The notes under the pieces were generated by a model. That model ran no database searches. It was not told the DNA's origin and saw nothing but the letters and a program-made list of their open reading frames with translations. A stretch of DNA of 64,000 nt from Candidatus Fredericiella danica (GTDB lineage Bacteria > Chloroflexota > Anaerolineae > Caldilineales > Caldilineaceae): assembly GCA_016713335.1 (NCBI GenBank), contig JADJPH010000007.1, forward strand, positions 62,001 through 126,000. Direction: 5' to 3'. The position numbers and the translations under genes are program-made. Shown piece after piece: positions 8,657-17,981 of this stretch (its first letter is position 1; each line of letters starts with the position of its first letter).

Positions 8657-8725
8657 AGAGTATACTCTTATCATCCTGTCATGACAAGTTTACATCTTGA
8701 CAACATGTCATCGTGGTGCTATGCT
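8657..8725 (+). promoter_or_regulatory. Promoter of the sugar operon with three palindromic operator candidates
   Basis: TTGACA (8697-8702), 17-nt spacer, TATGCT (8720-8725) form a strong promoter for the operon starting at 8761. Three palindromes surround it: AGAGTATACTCT (8657-8668, perfect 12 bp), TGTCATGACA (8677-8686, perfect 10 bp) and TGACA-ACA-TGTCA (8698-8710), the last overlapping the -35. The second and third share the TGtCA/TGACA half-site, as expected for one dimeric GntR-type repressor. Binding by the adjacent GntR protein is inference. Confidence 0.75.
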
Positions 8726-8760
8726 GCACATACGCCTTGCTTAACTGAGGAATCGCTCCC

Positions 8761-9715
8761 ATGGCCCTGAAAGTGATTATCGCATCTCGCTCATTTGGTT
8801 CCGCTTCGCCCAGGCCGGTGCAAATGCTTGAGGCTGCAGGCGTTGAAACGGCGTGGGTGGATGCCAACTCACCGTCTGTACAAGATGAGCTACTGGAATT
8901 AGTGCCTGGAAACCGACGCCATCATCGTTGGCCTGGTCCCGATTACCGAGAAAATCATTGAGAACGCATCCAGGCTGCGCGTGATCAGCATGTACGGCGT
9001 GGGGGTCAACCACATTGATTTAGACGCAGCGCGCAAAAAAGGGGTCGTTGTGACCAATTGCCCCGGTTCCAACGACCAGGCCGTTGCGGATTTAGCCATG
9101 GGGCTGATGCTGGCGGTGGCGCGAAGCATTCCACAGATCGATCGGGACATTCGCGCCGGCTACTGGAAAAAGTACCTGGGGGGCGAACTGTGGCAAAAAA
9201 AGCTGGGCCTGATTGGGTTTGGAAACATTGCAAAGGGGGTCGCCCATCGCGCAAAAGGCTTTGCAATGGAGATCAGCGCTTATGATCCTTATGCCGCGGT
9301 TGAAGTGGCTGAGGCGCACGGAGTTTCATTGCACTCTTTTGATGAAGTGATTGCAAATTCCGATTTCGTTTCTCTGCACGCCCCCCTGACGGATGAGACC
9401 AAATGGATGTTTAGCATTGAACAATTCAAAATGATGAAACCCACCGCATATTTGATCAACACCGCCAGAGGGGGGTTGGTGGATGAACAAGCCCTTTATG
9501 CTGCGTTAAGCTGTGGGGAAATCGCCGGGGCAGGGTTGGATGTATTTGTCGAAGAACCCCTAGAAGACTCGCGATTAGCGGAATTAGGCAACGTGGTTCT
9601 CACGGCTCACACAGGGACTCATACCAAAGAAGCGATTGAGCGAATGGGGATAATGGCCGTTGAAAATGTTTTGCGGGTATTGCGCGGTGAAACACCGCAC
9701 AACAGGATCGTGTAG
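8761..9715 (+). CDS. D-2-hydroxyacid dehydrogenase, NAD-dependent (PGDH/PdxB-like), one frame break
   Basis: First gene of the GntR-controlled operon. The N-terminal 50 residues are in one frame; near 8898-8905 the frame shifts and continues with TDAIIVGLVPITEKIIENA, SRLRVISMYGVGVNHIDL and the rest to 9715. The nucleotide-binding motif GLIGFGNIAKGV, the catalytic Arg in NTARGGLVDE, Glu in VFVEEPLEDS and His in LTAHTGTHTKEA are all present, so the enzyme should be active once the extra base is removed. In this context it would oxidise or reduce the 2-position of a sugar acid or phosphosugar acid, rather than act in serine synthesis. The exact substrate is not readable. Confidence 0.85.
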
Positions 9716-9802
9716 GTTTTTATTTAGGAGGCGTCTCCCCAACCGAAATCATCTGAAGGTTATTGTCAAGCCGGACAACTCAACAACATCAAGGAGAACA
9801 AC

Positions 9803-11141
9803 ATGTCACGCAAACTGTTTGGTACCGCCGTGCTACTCTTGATTGTGTCTGTGCTTTTGGCGGCCTGTGCCGCCGCGCCAGTGGCTGCCCCCGCCGAACC
9901 AGCCGCGGCTGAGACTGCTGCCCCTGCCGAAGCGGCCGCAGCCGCCTCGGATGATCCCTGTGCGGCAGCCAAGGCAGAATTGTACGCAATGCTACCCAAG
10001 GTTCCACTGGTGGGCGTCAGAGATGATGCGGCCCTGACATCCCGCGCCGGCATCGAAAAAGCGTGGCCGAAGACGCCTGCAGATCCAGCGACGCTAAACA
10101 TCGGGTGGTCCGAAATCGCAATGGCCAATCCGTGGTTCGTCGCGGTGAAAGATTCTGCGATTGCCACGGCTGAAGAAAAAGGATATACCATCAACTTCTT
10201 GGTTGCAGAGGGCGATCCCGCGAAGCAGAGTCAGCAGATTGACGACCTGATTACACAGGGCGTTGACGTCCTGGTGGTTGACCCGGTGGATACAACAGCC
10301 GTGATCCTGGATATCCAACGCGCGGTCGATGCGGGAATCCCCGTCGTTGCCGTTGGCGCCGCGCCTTCGGGCGAGGCCCCGATCCTCACCACGATCAGCG
10401 ACAATGCCTATCAGGTTGGGTATGGCGCAGGTGAGTATGCCGGCGGCACCTTTGCCGCAGACGAGCCAATCAATATCGGCGCAATTCCCGGCAAATTGGG
10501 CAACACCACCGCCGAAAGCCGCACGGGTGGCATGGTAGGCGGCATCGTTGCGGCCAGACAGAAGGCGCTGGACAAGTTCATCTGCAAAGAAGATGCGATT
10601 CTGGTTGGTTACAACCTGTGGGAAGAAGCCAAGAACAGCGGTTCCGCCACCAATGCAGACCTGAACGTGTCGATCGTGGCGATGGGCGAGGGCGGTTGGA
10701 GCGAGGAAGGCGGATTGGCCGCGGCAGAACCCATGCTAACCGCACATGGTGACAAGCTCAACTTGATGATTGCCGACAACGAGTTTATGACTTTCGGCAT
10801 TTTGAAGGCGGTGGAATCCTCCGGGTTGACGGATCAGATCAAGGTCGGCGCACCTTCAGACGGCTTCAATGACGCACTGAAGATGATCGCAGATGGCAAG
10901 TTGCTGGTATCGGGCTCCTGGAACGGTGACCAGCAGGGCGCGCACGCGATTGAGTTCGTGGAAGCGATTTTCTTTGAGGGCAAGGACCCCAGCAACTTAC
11001 CGCTTGGCTCGTTCTTCCCACCGCTCACCTTCACCAAGGAAAACGCAGCCGAGTATATTAACCCCGGATCCCAGCGCAAACTTCTTCGCGGTGCCTGAAT
11101 TTGTGTTCCCACCCTCGATCGATGAGCTGACTACTCAGTAA
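9803..11141 (+). CDS. Sugar ABC transporter substrate-binding lipoprotein (type I, RbsB/XylF-like), C-terminal frame break
   Basis: Lipoprotein signal with lipobox LLAAC (Cys about 21), then an Ala/Pro/Glu-rich linker, then a periplasmic-binding-protein type I fold: IGWSEIAMANPWFVAVKDS, DDLITQGVDVLVVDPVD, NIGAIPGKLGNTTAESRTGG. Near 11066 one extra G diverts the frame to a premature stop at 11098; the other frame continues DPSANFFAVPEFVFPPSIDE and ends at 11141. The ribosome site AAGGAGAACAACATG is strong. It captures the sugar for the ATPase and permease that follow; ligand unknown, a pentose, sugar alcohol or sugar acid being most likely. Confidence 0.88.
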
Positions 11142-11152
11142 AAGACGTCAAT

Positions 11153-11193
11153 CCCAGTGCGGGACCTCTGGCCAACGGAGGTTCCGCACTGGG
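11153..11193 (+). promoter_or_regulatory. Intercistronic stem-loop between binding protein and ATPase genes
   Basis: A 16-bp stem with one G-U pair (arms 11153-11168 and 11178-11193) and a 9-nt loop, starting 12 nt after the stop at 11141. It lacks a U-run, so it is less a full terminator than an RNA-stabilising or partially terminating element. Such hairpins commonly let the binding protein be made in excess over the membrane components. Confidence 0.75.
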
Positions 11194-11227
11194 TCAAACG
11201 CCCGAATCGATATCAGGAGTGACCTCC

Positions 11228-12727
11228 TTGACTGAAAAACACAACGCCGCTGTGGTTGTCATGAAGGGTATTTCGAAACACTTCGGCGGCGTACAAGCGC
11301 TTGACAATGTAGATTTTGAGGCCCGCGCAGGTGAAGTTCATGCCTTGATGGGTGAAAACGGCGCAGGCAAATCTACGCTAATCAAAGTGCTTTCAGGAGC
11401 GTATACAAAGGATTCAGGCGAAGTTCACGTTGGTTCAAGCGCAGCAGATGACAATCAGACCAGGCGATTACCGGAGGAGCGTTGCGGTGATCTATCAGGA
11501 ATTCGCACTTGCGCCCGATCTGACTGTCGCCGAGAACATTTATATCAATGATCTGGGCGATAGCAGGGGCATCATTCACTGGCAAGCGCTGAAAAGCAAG
11601 GCAGAAGCGCTGCTGGCGAGACTTGGTTTTACGGATATTGATGTCCTAAAACCGGTTTCGGAGCTTTCCGTCGCCTACCAGCAGGTAGTTGAAATCTGCA
11701 AAGCGCTTCATAGAGAAGCAAAGGTGTTGGTTCTTGATGAACCGACGGCTGTGTTGACAAAAAGGGAAACGGATAAGCTCTTTGAAATCATCGCAGACCT
11801 CAGAGCGAAGGGCGTCTGCATCATTTATATCTCGCACCGAATCGAGGAAGTTTTCGGCATTTGCGACCGGATCACCGTTTTAAAAGACGGCAGAAAGGTC
11901 GGCACCGTCCATGTGGGGGATGTAAATCGGGAACAACTGGTCAGGATGATGATCGGGCGCGAAATGAAAGATTTGTTCCCGGCGCGACAGGCTGAAATCG
12001 GGAAAGTAATCTTTCAGGCCAATCATTTGAATTGCGGCACGATGGTGAAGGATGTCTCGATCAGCGTCAGGCAGGGTGAAGTTTTGGGATTAAGCGGCCT
12101 GGTTGGGGCAGGGCGAACCGAAACATTCCGTGCGATTTTTGGCGCAGATAAAAAGGATTCCGGCGAAATCATCATCGCAGGCAAGGAAGTGAAGATCAGT
12201 TCCCCGCGAGACGCGGTTGCTTGTGGAGTCGGTATGCTGCCGGAAGACCGCAAGCAACACGGCGTATTACTGGAATTGTCGATCAAGATCAACGGCACCC
12301 TGACCATTCTCAACCGCCTGACGAGATCCTTTGGCAGAATCGACCAGCCCGAAGAGGATGAACTCATCGCCGGCCTGGTGAAAAAGTTGCATGCTAAAAT
12401 CGGTTCTGTGGACGATGAGGTCAATTCACTCTCAGGCGGCAATCAGCAGAAGGTCGCCCTGATGAAGTGGATCGCCTCAAATTCAAAAATACTACTCTAG
12501 ATGAACCGACGCGCGGCGTGGATGTGGGCGCAAAAGCTGAGATCTACAAGATTATCAACGAGCTGGCTGCACAAGGGGTTGGCATCATCATCGCCTCGTC
12601 AGAAATGCCTGAAGTCATCGGCATGTCGGACCGGGTCATCGTCATGCGCAACGGCATGGTAGCGGGTGAATTGGGGAAAGACATGATCAATGAATACAAC
12701 CTGATCAAACTCGCGATGGGAGTCTAG
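11228..12727 (+). CDS. Sugar ABC transporter ATP-binding protein with two ABC domains (RbsA/XylG-like), two frame breaks
   Basis: About 500 residues with tandem ABC domains. Domain 1 has Walker A GENGAGKST and Walker B VLVLDEPTAVL; domain 2 has the LSGGNQQKV signature and LDEPTRGVDVG. Three frames must be joined. The first break lies near 11430-11450, between KDSGEVHV and AVIYQEFALAPDL. The second is at about 12497, where CTACTCTAG should read CTACTC-C-TAG, giving LLLDEPTRG. The likely start is TTG at 11228, eight bases after AGGAG; the GTG at 11219 overlaps that Shine-Dalgarno. It energises uptake together with the permease at 12732. Confidence 0.88.
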
Positions 12728-12731
12728 AAAA

Positions 12732-13709
12732 TTGAACTGGAAGAGCACTTTGCAGCGAATACTGAAAGAATATAGCGTTGTGCTTGTCCTGATATTCGCG
12801 TTTATTCTATCTGCATTTTTATCAGATGTATTTTTGAAGTGGACAAACATAACCAATATTCTCAGGCAACTCACTCCATTGCTATTGGTCAGCCTTGGCA
12901 TGTTAACCGTCGTTCTCACCGGCGGGATCGATCTATCCGTCGGCTCTACCGTCGCAGTTGCCAGCGTAACCTGCGCTGTTCTGGCCACCCAGACATTTGT
13001 CCACCTGGGGAACCTGGGGCTGGTGCTTGCGATCGCCATTGCGATACTGGCGGGTCTTGCGCTGGGCAGTATCACCGGCTCACTCGTTTCGGTTTTCAAC
13101 ATGGCGCCTTTTGTGGCTTCTCTGGCCATGATGACGATTGAGCGTGGGCTGGCGTACGTCATTACCAATGGTGAGCCGATCCGCCTGGACCCCAAATTGC
13201 CTGCCAACCAACTGCTCATCGACTTCGGAAGCGATAAAATTCCGGGAATAGAGCTGCCCTTGCCAATTTTGGTGGGTTTGGCGGCTGCGCTGCTGTTCTG
13301 GTTTATTTTCAGGTATACCCGATACGGCAGATTGACGATCGCAACCGGCAGCAATGAAAGTGCGGTTGCGCTATCCGGAATTTCGGCGGCCAGATATAAG
13401 TTCCGGGCCTATCAGATATCCGGGGTGTTGAGCGCGATCGCCGGGATCTTGATCATGGCGCGATCCGGCGTGGCCGTGCCTGCCACAGGCGTAGGCATGG
13501 AACTTGATGCGCTGGCTGCCTGCGTGATTGGCGGCGTGAGCCTGAGCGGAGGGCGAGGAAAGGTCATCAATGTCGTGGCAGGTGTGTTAGTGCTCGGCCT
13601 GATCAGCAACATCATGAATTTGCTCAGCGTGCCGATCTATTCACAGCAGATTATTAAGGGTCTGATTATCATCATTGCCGTGTTGACAACCGGTATCAAG
13701 AAGAAATAA
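12732..13709 (+). CDS. Sugar ABC transporter permease (RbsC-like)
   Basis: Inner-membrane permease of 325 residues with about nine hydrophobic segments. Family landmarks are LVSLGMLTVVLTGGIDLSVG, FVASLAMMTIERGLAYVITNG, GSNESAVALSGI, and the coupling region SGVLSAIAGILIMARSGVAVP...GMELDALAACVIGGVSLSGG. It starts with TTG four bases after the ATPase stop, indicating tight translational coupling. It forms the membrane channel with the binding protein at 9803 and the ATPase at 11228. Confidence 0.94.
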   Translation: MNWKSTLQRILKEYSVVLVLIFAFILSAFLSDVFLKWTNITNILRQLTPLLLVSLGMLTVVLTGGIDLSVGSTVAVASVTCAVLATQTFVHLGNLGLVLAIAIAILAGLALGSITGSLVSVFNMAPFVASLAMMTIERGLAYVITNGEPIRLDPKLPANQLLIDFGSDKIPGIELPLPILVGLAAALLFWFIFRYTRYGRLTIATGSNESAVALSGISAARYKFRAYQISGVLSAIAGILIMARSGVAVPATGVGMELDALAACVIGGVSLSGGRGKVINVVAGVLVLGLISNIMNLLSVPIYSQQIIKGLIIIIAVLTTGIKKK

Positions 13710-13786
13710 GCCTTCATTCCGAAAATCGCCGGGCGGCCTGTGCGTGGCGAATTGTCGCCCAAATGTGTTGGAAATAGGGAGCGAAA

Positions 13787-14926
13787 ATGAAACGCGGAGA
13801 ATATGAAATTCTATTCCATTGGAATCATCTTGATTGGATCTTTCCAAACGAGGCGCTAAGAGTCGCGTTTGAGGAAGGGCGGTATTGGAAAGGCGCAATG
13901 GCCGCCGGCTTCAAGCTGGACAAGGATGGAAACTATTACTTGTCGGTGCCGCGCTGGGCGCCCGGAATTCCGGCCACGGTCAACAAAATCGAAATCGTCG
14001 ATGGCAAGGCCATGCTGACCGCTTACCCCAGTTGGGAGATGAATGAAATCGGCAACCCAGCCGCGCTGCAATCGGTTTTGGGCTGGGATATCGACGAGAA
14101 CAACATCGCCTGGTTTTTGGACCAGGGCCATATCGAGGGCCAGCCCTGCGTGGATGGCGCCCAGAAACTGGTGGCCTGGGATATCACCCAAAACACCCTG
14201 GTTGGTTCGTACAAATTGCCAGATGAAATTGCCTCTTACAAGGCTTCTTTCTTGAACGACCTGATGATCGACAACCGAAATGGGTTTATCTACATTGCCG
14301 ATTCGGGTATTTTTACCGAACCGCTGGAAGGCGGCATCATCGTTTTTAACATGAAAACGCACGAATTCCGCCGGGTGCTACATCAGCATGTCAGCGTGCA
14401 AGATGTGCCCGGCTACTGGTTTGAGATTGCCGGCAAGAAAGTCTGGAGCGATACGCCTATGCGCACCGGGGCGGATGGCATTGCACTTGCCGCCGATCGC
14501 AAGACCCTCTATTGGTGCCCGCTGACGGCCAGGAATCTATACGGCATCGACACTTCGTACCTTCAGGACTTCAGCCTCCCGCACCAGGAAATCGAGAAGG
14601 CCGTTCAGGATTTTGGCGACAAAGGCACAAATACCGACGGGATGTGCGCCGATAATCATGGGTTGATCTATTACACCATGCTGGAGGGGCAGGGCATCGG
14701 GATCTATGATCCAGCGAGCGCAAAATATGAACCATTGCTTTCGGACGAGCGCATGATTTGGGTTGACGGCATGACCTTCGACAATCGGGGCTATCTGATT
14801 TTCAACAACAATCGCTTGCACGAGTTGTTCCGCGATGAACTCGACTGGGATAACCCCTACAACCTGATCATCTGGAAAGCCTATGTCGGCGCAGGCATCC
14901 AGTCGTACCTGCAATCCAAAGCATAA
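13787..14926 (+). CDS. Major royal jelly / yellow family protein, probable cytoplasmic lactonase-like beta-propeller
   Basis: The 379-residue protein shows the features of the MRJP/yellow family, six-bladed propellers related to gluconolactonases: FLNDLMIDNRNGFIYIADSG, GGIIVFNMKTHEFRRVLHQH, ADGIALAADRKTLYWCPLTA, NLYGIDTSYLQDF, GTNTDGMCADNHGLIYYT, and WVDGMTFDNRGYLIFNNNRLHELF. No signal peptide is visible, so it should be cytoplasmic, unlike insect members. Sitting between the sugar permease and a sugar kinase, it may hydrolyse a sugar lactone or sense a ligand. Enzymatic function in bacteria is not established. GGGAGCGAAAATG gives a clear ribosome site. Confidence 0.8.
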   Translation: MKRGEYEILFHWNHLDWIFPNEALRVAFEEGRYWKGAMAAGFKLDKDGNYYLSVPRWAPGIPATVNKIEIVDGKAMLTAYPSWEMNEIGNPAALQSVLGWDIDENNIAWFLDQGHIEGQPCVDGAQKLVAWDITQNTLVGSYKLPDEIASYKASFLNDLMIDNRNGFIYIADSGIFTEPLEGGIIVFNMKTHEFRRVLHQHVSVQDVPGYWFEIAGKKVWSDTPMRTGADGIALAADRKTLYWCPLTARNLYGIDTSYLQDFSLPHQEIEKAVQDFGDKGTNTDGMCADNHGLIYYTMLEGQGIGIYDPASAKYEPLLSDERMIWVDGMTFDNRGYLIFNNNRLHELFRDELDWDNPYNLIIWKAYVGAGIQSYLQSKA

Positions 14927-14968
14927 TTCACCGGTGCACGCTCGAATGCCGTTCTGACCTGGGTATGC

Positions 14969-16450
14969 ATGCCAGAGAGATACATTGTCGCCATTGATCT
15001 TGGAACAAGCGCCGCCAGGGCGGTCTTGTTTGACTTATCGGCCAAACCGCTCCGGGTTGTCCGCCACCCTTACCCGCTGCTCTCGCCACGGCCGGGCTGG
15101 AGTGAGCAAGACCCGGAGGAAATTGTTAAAGCCGTGATCCGATGCCTGCAGGAGATCACCGGTCAAGTTGCCCGGAAAGACGAAATTGCGTGTGTGACCT
15201 TTAGCTCGCAAATGTACAGCATCCTGGCGCTGGATCAGACCGGCCGAGCAGTGACCCACTCTATCACCTGGAATGATCGCCGCAGCGCGAAGATAGCTGA
15301 AACGTTGCGGGATCGGGAAGGATTTCGGGAACTGGTCTCATCCACCGGATGTCCAATTTCTGAGATCTTCCCGCTCTATAAAATCCTTTGGCTCAGGCAA
15401 AACCTGGCTGGGTATTCCAATCTCAAATTCGTTTCCATCAAAGATTATGTGATTGCCAGTTTAACCGGGCAATTCATTGCAGATTGGTCGACCGCCTCGG
15501 CCTCTGGGTTGTTTCGGATCAACACGATGGAATGGGACGAGGATGTACTCTCGTTTGTTGGCCTGGAGCAGTTCGCCAATTTGCCTGAAGTCGCCTCCCC
15601 GCGGCATGTCATCCACCACTGGGTAAGCCAGGGTGCGGACTTGAACATCCTGGATGGCACCCCGCTTGTTTTAGGAGGCGGTGATGGCCCCCTGGCGAGC
15701 TTGGGGATCGGTGCGGTTCGCCCAGGATCCATTGCGGTGAATGTGGGCACAAGCGCAGCCTTGCGGGTGACCGTTGACACCCCATCCTCGATCCGGCAGG
15801 AAGATTATGGACTTTTTATCGCGGATGAGGGCTTGTGGGTCACCGGCGGAATCACCGGCGGTGGCATTGTGTACGATTGGCTGATTCGCACACACTTCCA
15901 GAACCTGGAAGGCCTGCTTCCTGGGCAAATTTATCAGCATGTGGACGCATTGGTGCAAACGGTAGGTCCCGGCGCGGACGGTCTTTTGTTTATCCCCTAT
16001 CTTGGCGGTCAGCAAAGCCCCGATTGGGATGCAAAACAACGGGGAGCGTTCATCGGCCTGGGTGTTGAGCACGGCGTTGCCCATTTTGCGCGGGCTGCGC
16101 TCGAAGGGCTGGCTTTCTCACTTTACCGCATCGCGAACGCCGTCAGTTCAAATAGTCTGCTCAGCGTTGATCGGATCTATATGTCGGGCGGCATCACCCA
16201 TTCTGAAGTCTGGCTGCAATTGGCCGCAGATGTTTTTGGCTGTGAGGTCGTGGCGCCGGAGAGCACGGAAGGCTCGGCCCGGGGGAGCACGCTGTTGGCA
16301 TTGCTCGCACTTGGCATCATTACTCGGCCAGAAGAGTTGTCTGTGCCTGATACAGAGTACAAAATCTTTGCGGCCAACGAAAGTAATCACAAGGCCTACC
16401 AGGACATATTCATGCACTTTGAAAACACCCTGAAACGCCTATACGACTAA
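14969..16450 (+). CDS. FGGY-family carbohydrate kinase (gluconokinase/xylulokinase-like)
   Basis: ATP-dependent sugar kinase of 493 residues. The N-terminal phosphate motif AIDLGTSAARAVLFD, the WNDRRS sugar-binding segment, the catalytic GGGDGPLASLG, GTSAALRVTVD, and the C-terminal PYLGGQQSPDWD and MSGGITHSEVWLQLAADVFG blocks are all intact. The N-terminal LLSPRPGWSEQDPEEI resembles the gluconokinase side of the family more than glycerol kinases. It would trap and activate the transported substrate. It overlaps no neighbour and is followed by the aldolase after 15 bp. Confidence 0.9.
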   Translation: MPERYIVAIDLGTSAARAVLFDLSAKPLRVVRHPYPLLSPRPGWSEQDPEEIVKAVIRCLQEITGQVARKDEIACVTFSSQMYSILALDQTGRAVTHSITWNDRRSAKIAETLRDREGFRELVSSTGCPISEIFPLYKILWLRQNLAGYSNLKFVSIKDYVIASLTGQFIADWSTASASGLFRINTMEWDEDVLSFVGLEQFANLPEVASPRHVIHHWVSQGADLNILDGTPLVLGGGDGPLASLGIGAVRPGSIAVNVGTSAALRVTVDTPSSIRQEDYGLFIADEGLWVTGGITGGGIVYDWLIRTHFQNLEGLLPGQIYQHVDALVQTVGPGADGLLFIPYLGGQQSPDWDAKQRGAFIGLGVEHGVAHFARAALEGLAFSLYRIANAVSSNSLLSVDRIYMSGGITHSEVWLQLAADVFGCEVVAPESTEGSARGSTLLALLALGIITRPEELSVPDTEYKIFAANESNHKAYQDIFMHFENTLKRLYD

Positions 16451-16465
16451 CCCTGGAGGATGAAC

Positions 16466-17377
16466 ATGATCAAAGGATCGCTTGTACCCAATATCACCTT
16501 TTTTGACCATAAGGGCCAATTGGATTTGGAAAAGACCAAGTGGCACATGCGCTGGATGTTCGCCAAGGGTGTGGATGGTTTATTCCTGACCGGCTCCTAT
16601 GGCTCCGGCCCCATGATCTCCCTGGATGAACGGGTGGAAATCTTCAAGGCTGCGAAAGAGGTCGCGGCTGATTTTGAGGGAAAGATCCTGATTCCGCATG
16701 TGGGCTGCATCGATACCGAATCCACCGTCAAACTGGCCCAGGCCGCCGAAAAAATTGGTGTGGATGCCATTGGGGCGGTGCCGCCATTTTATTACAAAAA
16801 CACCGAAGATTGGGTGGTGGGCTTTTATAAGGATTTGATCGAAAGCGTGAAGACCCCGGTCTTTGCGTACAACAATCCTGAAACCTCGCGGTTCTCTTTT
16901 AATCTCAAGACCGTTCAGAAGCTTCAGGGCTTTGGCCTGAAAGGCATGAAAGACAGCCCCCTGGAAGTTGGTTTTGTCACCCGGGTCTTCTATGACGCCA
17001 AACTGAACAAGAAGGACTTCCAAATCATCCTGGGCACTTCAACGGGCTGGCTCCCTTACTACTACATGGGCATCCAGGCTGCCATTGCAGGCATCAACAA
17101 CTGGGCGCCGGAGATTATGACGGCTCTGGTCAAGGCCACCTTTGAAGGCGATGTCGAACGCTCGGAGCGGGCCTATTGGGTCATGATGGACCTGGGCGCC
17201 AAGATGCACTTTACCGATAGCACTGTCGCCTCCCAGATGGGGTTGCATGCGCGCGGGTTTGACGCCGGTTTTGCCTTGAAGCCCAAAGAACTCCCCGCCT
17301 TTAGCGACCCGAAATATGCCGAGATCAAGAAGTGGCTGCAGGATGGATTTGACGCATTGGGGTTGAAGATGGAGTAG
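16466..17377 (+). CDS. DapA-family class I aldolase/lyase (dihydrodipicolinate synthase/KDG aldolase type)
   Basis: A TIM-barrel Schiff-base enzyme of 304 residues. The lysine in GLKGMKDSP (about residue 162) and the tyrosine in VFAYNNPET (about 135) are the catalytic pair of the family. LFLTGSYGSGPMISLDER replaces the GTTGES loop of true DapA, which points to a sugar-acid aldolase or dehydratase rather than lysine biosynthesis. It is the last gene of the operon. The ATG at 16466 is six bases after GGAGG; the ATG at 16460 touches the Shine-Dalgarno and is less likely. It probably cleaves a 2-keto-3-deoxy sugar acid. Confidence 0.87.
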   Translation: MIKGSLVPNITFFDHKGQLDLEKTKWHMRWMFAKGVDGLFLTGSYGSGPMISLDERVEIFKAAKEVAADFEGKILIPHVGCIDTESTVKLAQAAEKIGVDAIGAVPPFYYKNTEDWVVGFYKDLIESVKTPVFAYNNPETSRFSFNLKTVQKLQGFGLKGMKDSPLEVGFVTRVFYDAKLNKKDFQIILGTSTGWLPYYYMGIQAAIAGINNWAPEIMTALVKATFEGDVERSERAYWVMMDLGAKMHFTDSTVASQMGLHARGFDAGFALKPKELPAFSDPKYAEIKKWLQDGFDALGLKME

Positions 17378-17378
17378 A

Positions 17379-17426
17379 GCGTTGATCTTTTCCTCCTGCG
17401 TCAAAAGCCAACTCAGCTCACGAATC
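17379..17426. repeat. Dispersed repeat, copy C (GCGTTGATC core, long form)
   Basis: GCGTTGATCTTTTCCTCC followed by TGCGTCAAAAGCCAACTC and AGCTCACGAATC, between two convergent stop codons. The copy at 62685-62737 matches it along the whole stretch with a few substitutions. It ends exactly at the stop codon of the pentapeptide gene. Confidence 0.75.
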
Positions 17427-17970
17427 ACTCCCGCTCGGATAGCCGCGTGGCGCTGGTGACATTGGCCCGCGCTAGCTGCTCCGGAGCGACGATGGCGCTG
17501 CGCAGATCCGCGCCGTCCAGATTGGCGCCGGTGATGTCCGCCATATAGAGATTTGCCCCACATAGATTGGCCTGCGCAAGGTTCGCATCGATCAAGTCCA
17601 CCGCATACAGATTGGCGCGGATCAGACAGGTGTCATGCAGGTCGGCGCGCGAAATATCTGCCACGGCGAGGTGCGCCCAGGCCAGGTTGGACTTAGGGAG
17701 CACAAGACCGGCAAGGTCCGCGCCGTTGAGCGCGAGCACCGGCGGGATCGGGTCAATCTCGGCATTGGCATGCGAACCAATCAGGTTGGCCTCAAATAGA
17801 AACTGGATCGCCAACCCCTTGTAGGTTCCATCCAGTTGGCGCAGCGCAGTGAAGAGATGAGCGCGGGCAAGGGCGCGCACGGGGTCGCCTTTGGCGGAGG
17901 CGTGCAACTGGTGGTGGCAGACCAGATCGGTGAGCGCGTCGTACAGGTGATGGAGCACTTCTTGTTGCAT
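17425..17970 (-). CDS. Pentapeptide-repeat protein
   Basis: 181 residues. After an N-terminal helical part (about residues 1-80, MQQEVLHHLYDALTDLVCHH) comes a run of A(D/N)LxX pentapeptides: ADLAGL, SNLAWA, ADISRA, ANLYAV, ANLAQA, ANLCGA, ADITGA, ANLDGA, ADLRSA. These form a right-handed four-sided beta-helix. Function is unknown; such proteins range from gyrase mimics to scaffolds. The start lies 12 bases after the permease stop, so it is the last gene of the peptide-transport operon. Confidence 0.82.
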   Translation of the reverse strand: MQQEVLHHLYDALTDLVCHHQLHASAKGDPVRALARAHLFTALRQLDGTYKGLAIQFLFEANLIGSHANAEIDPIPPVLALNGADLAGLVLPKSNLAWAHLAVADISRADLHDTCLIRANLYAVDLIDANLAQANLCGANLYMADITGANLDGADLRSAIVAPEQLARANVTSATRLSERE

Positions 17971-17981
17971 CGCTCGGACCC

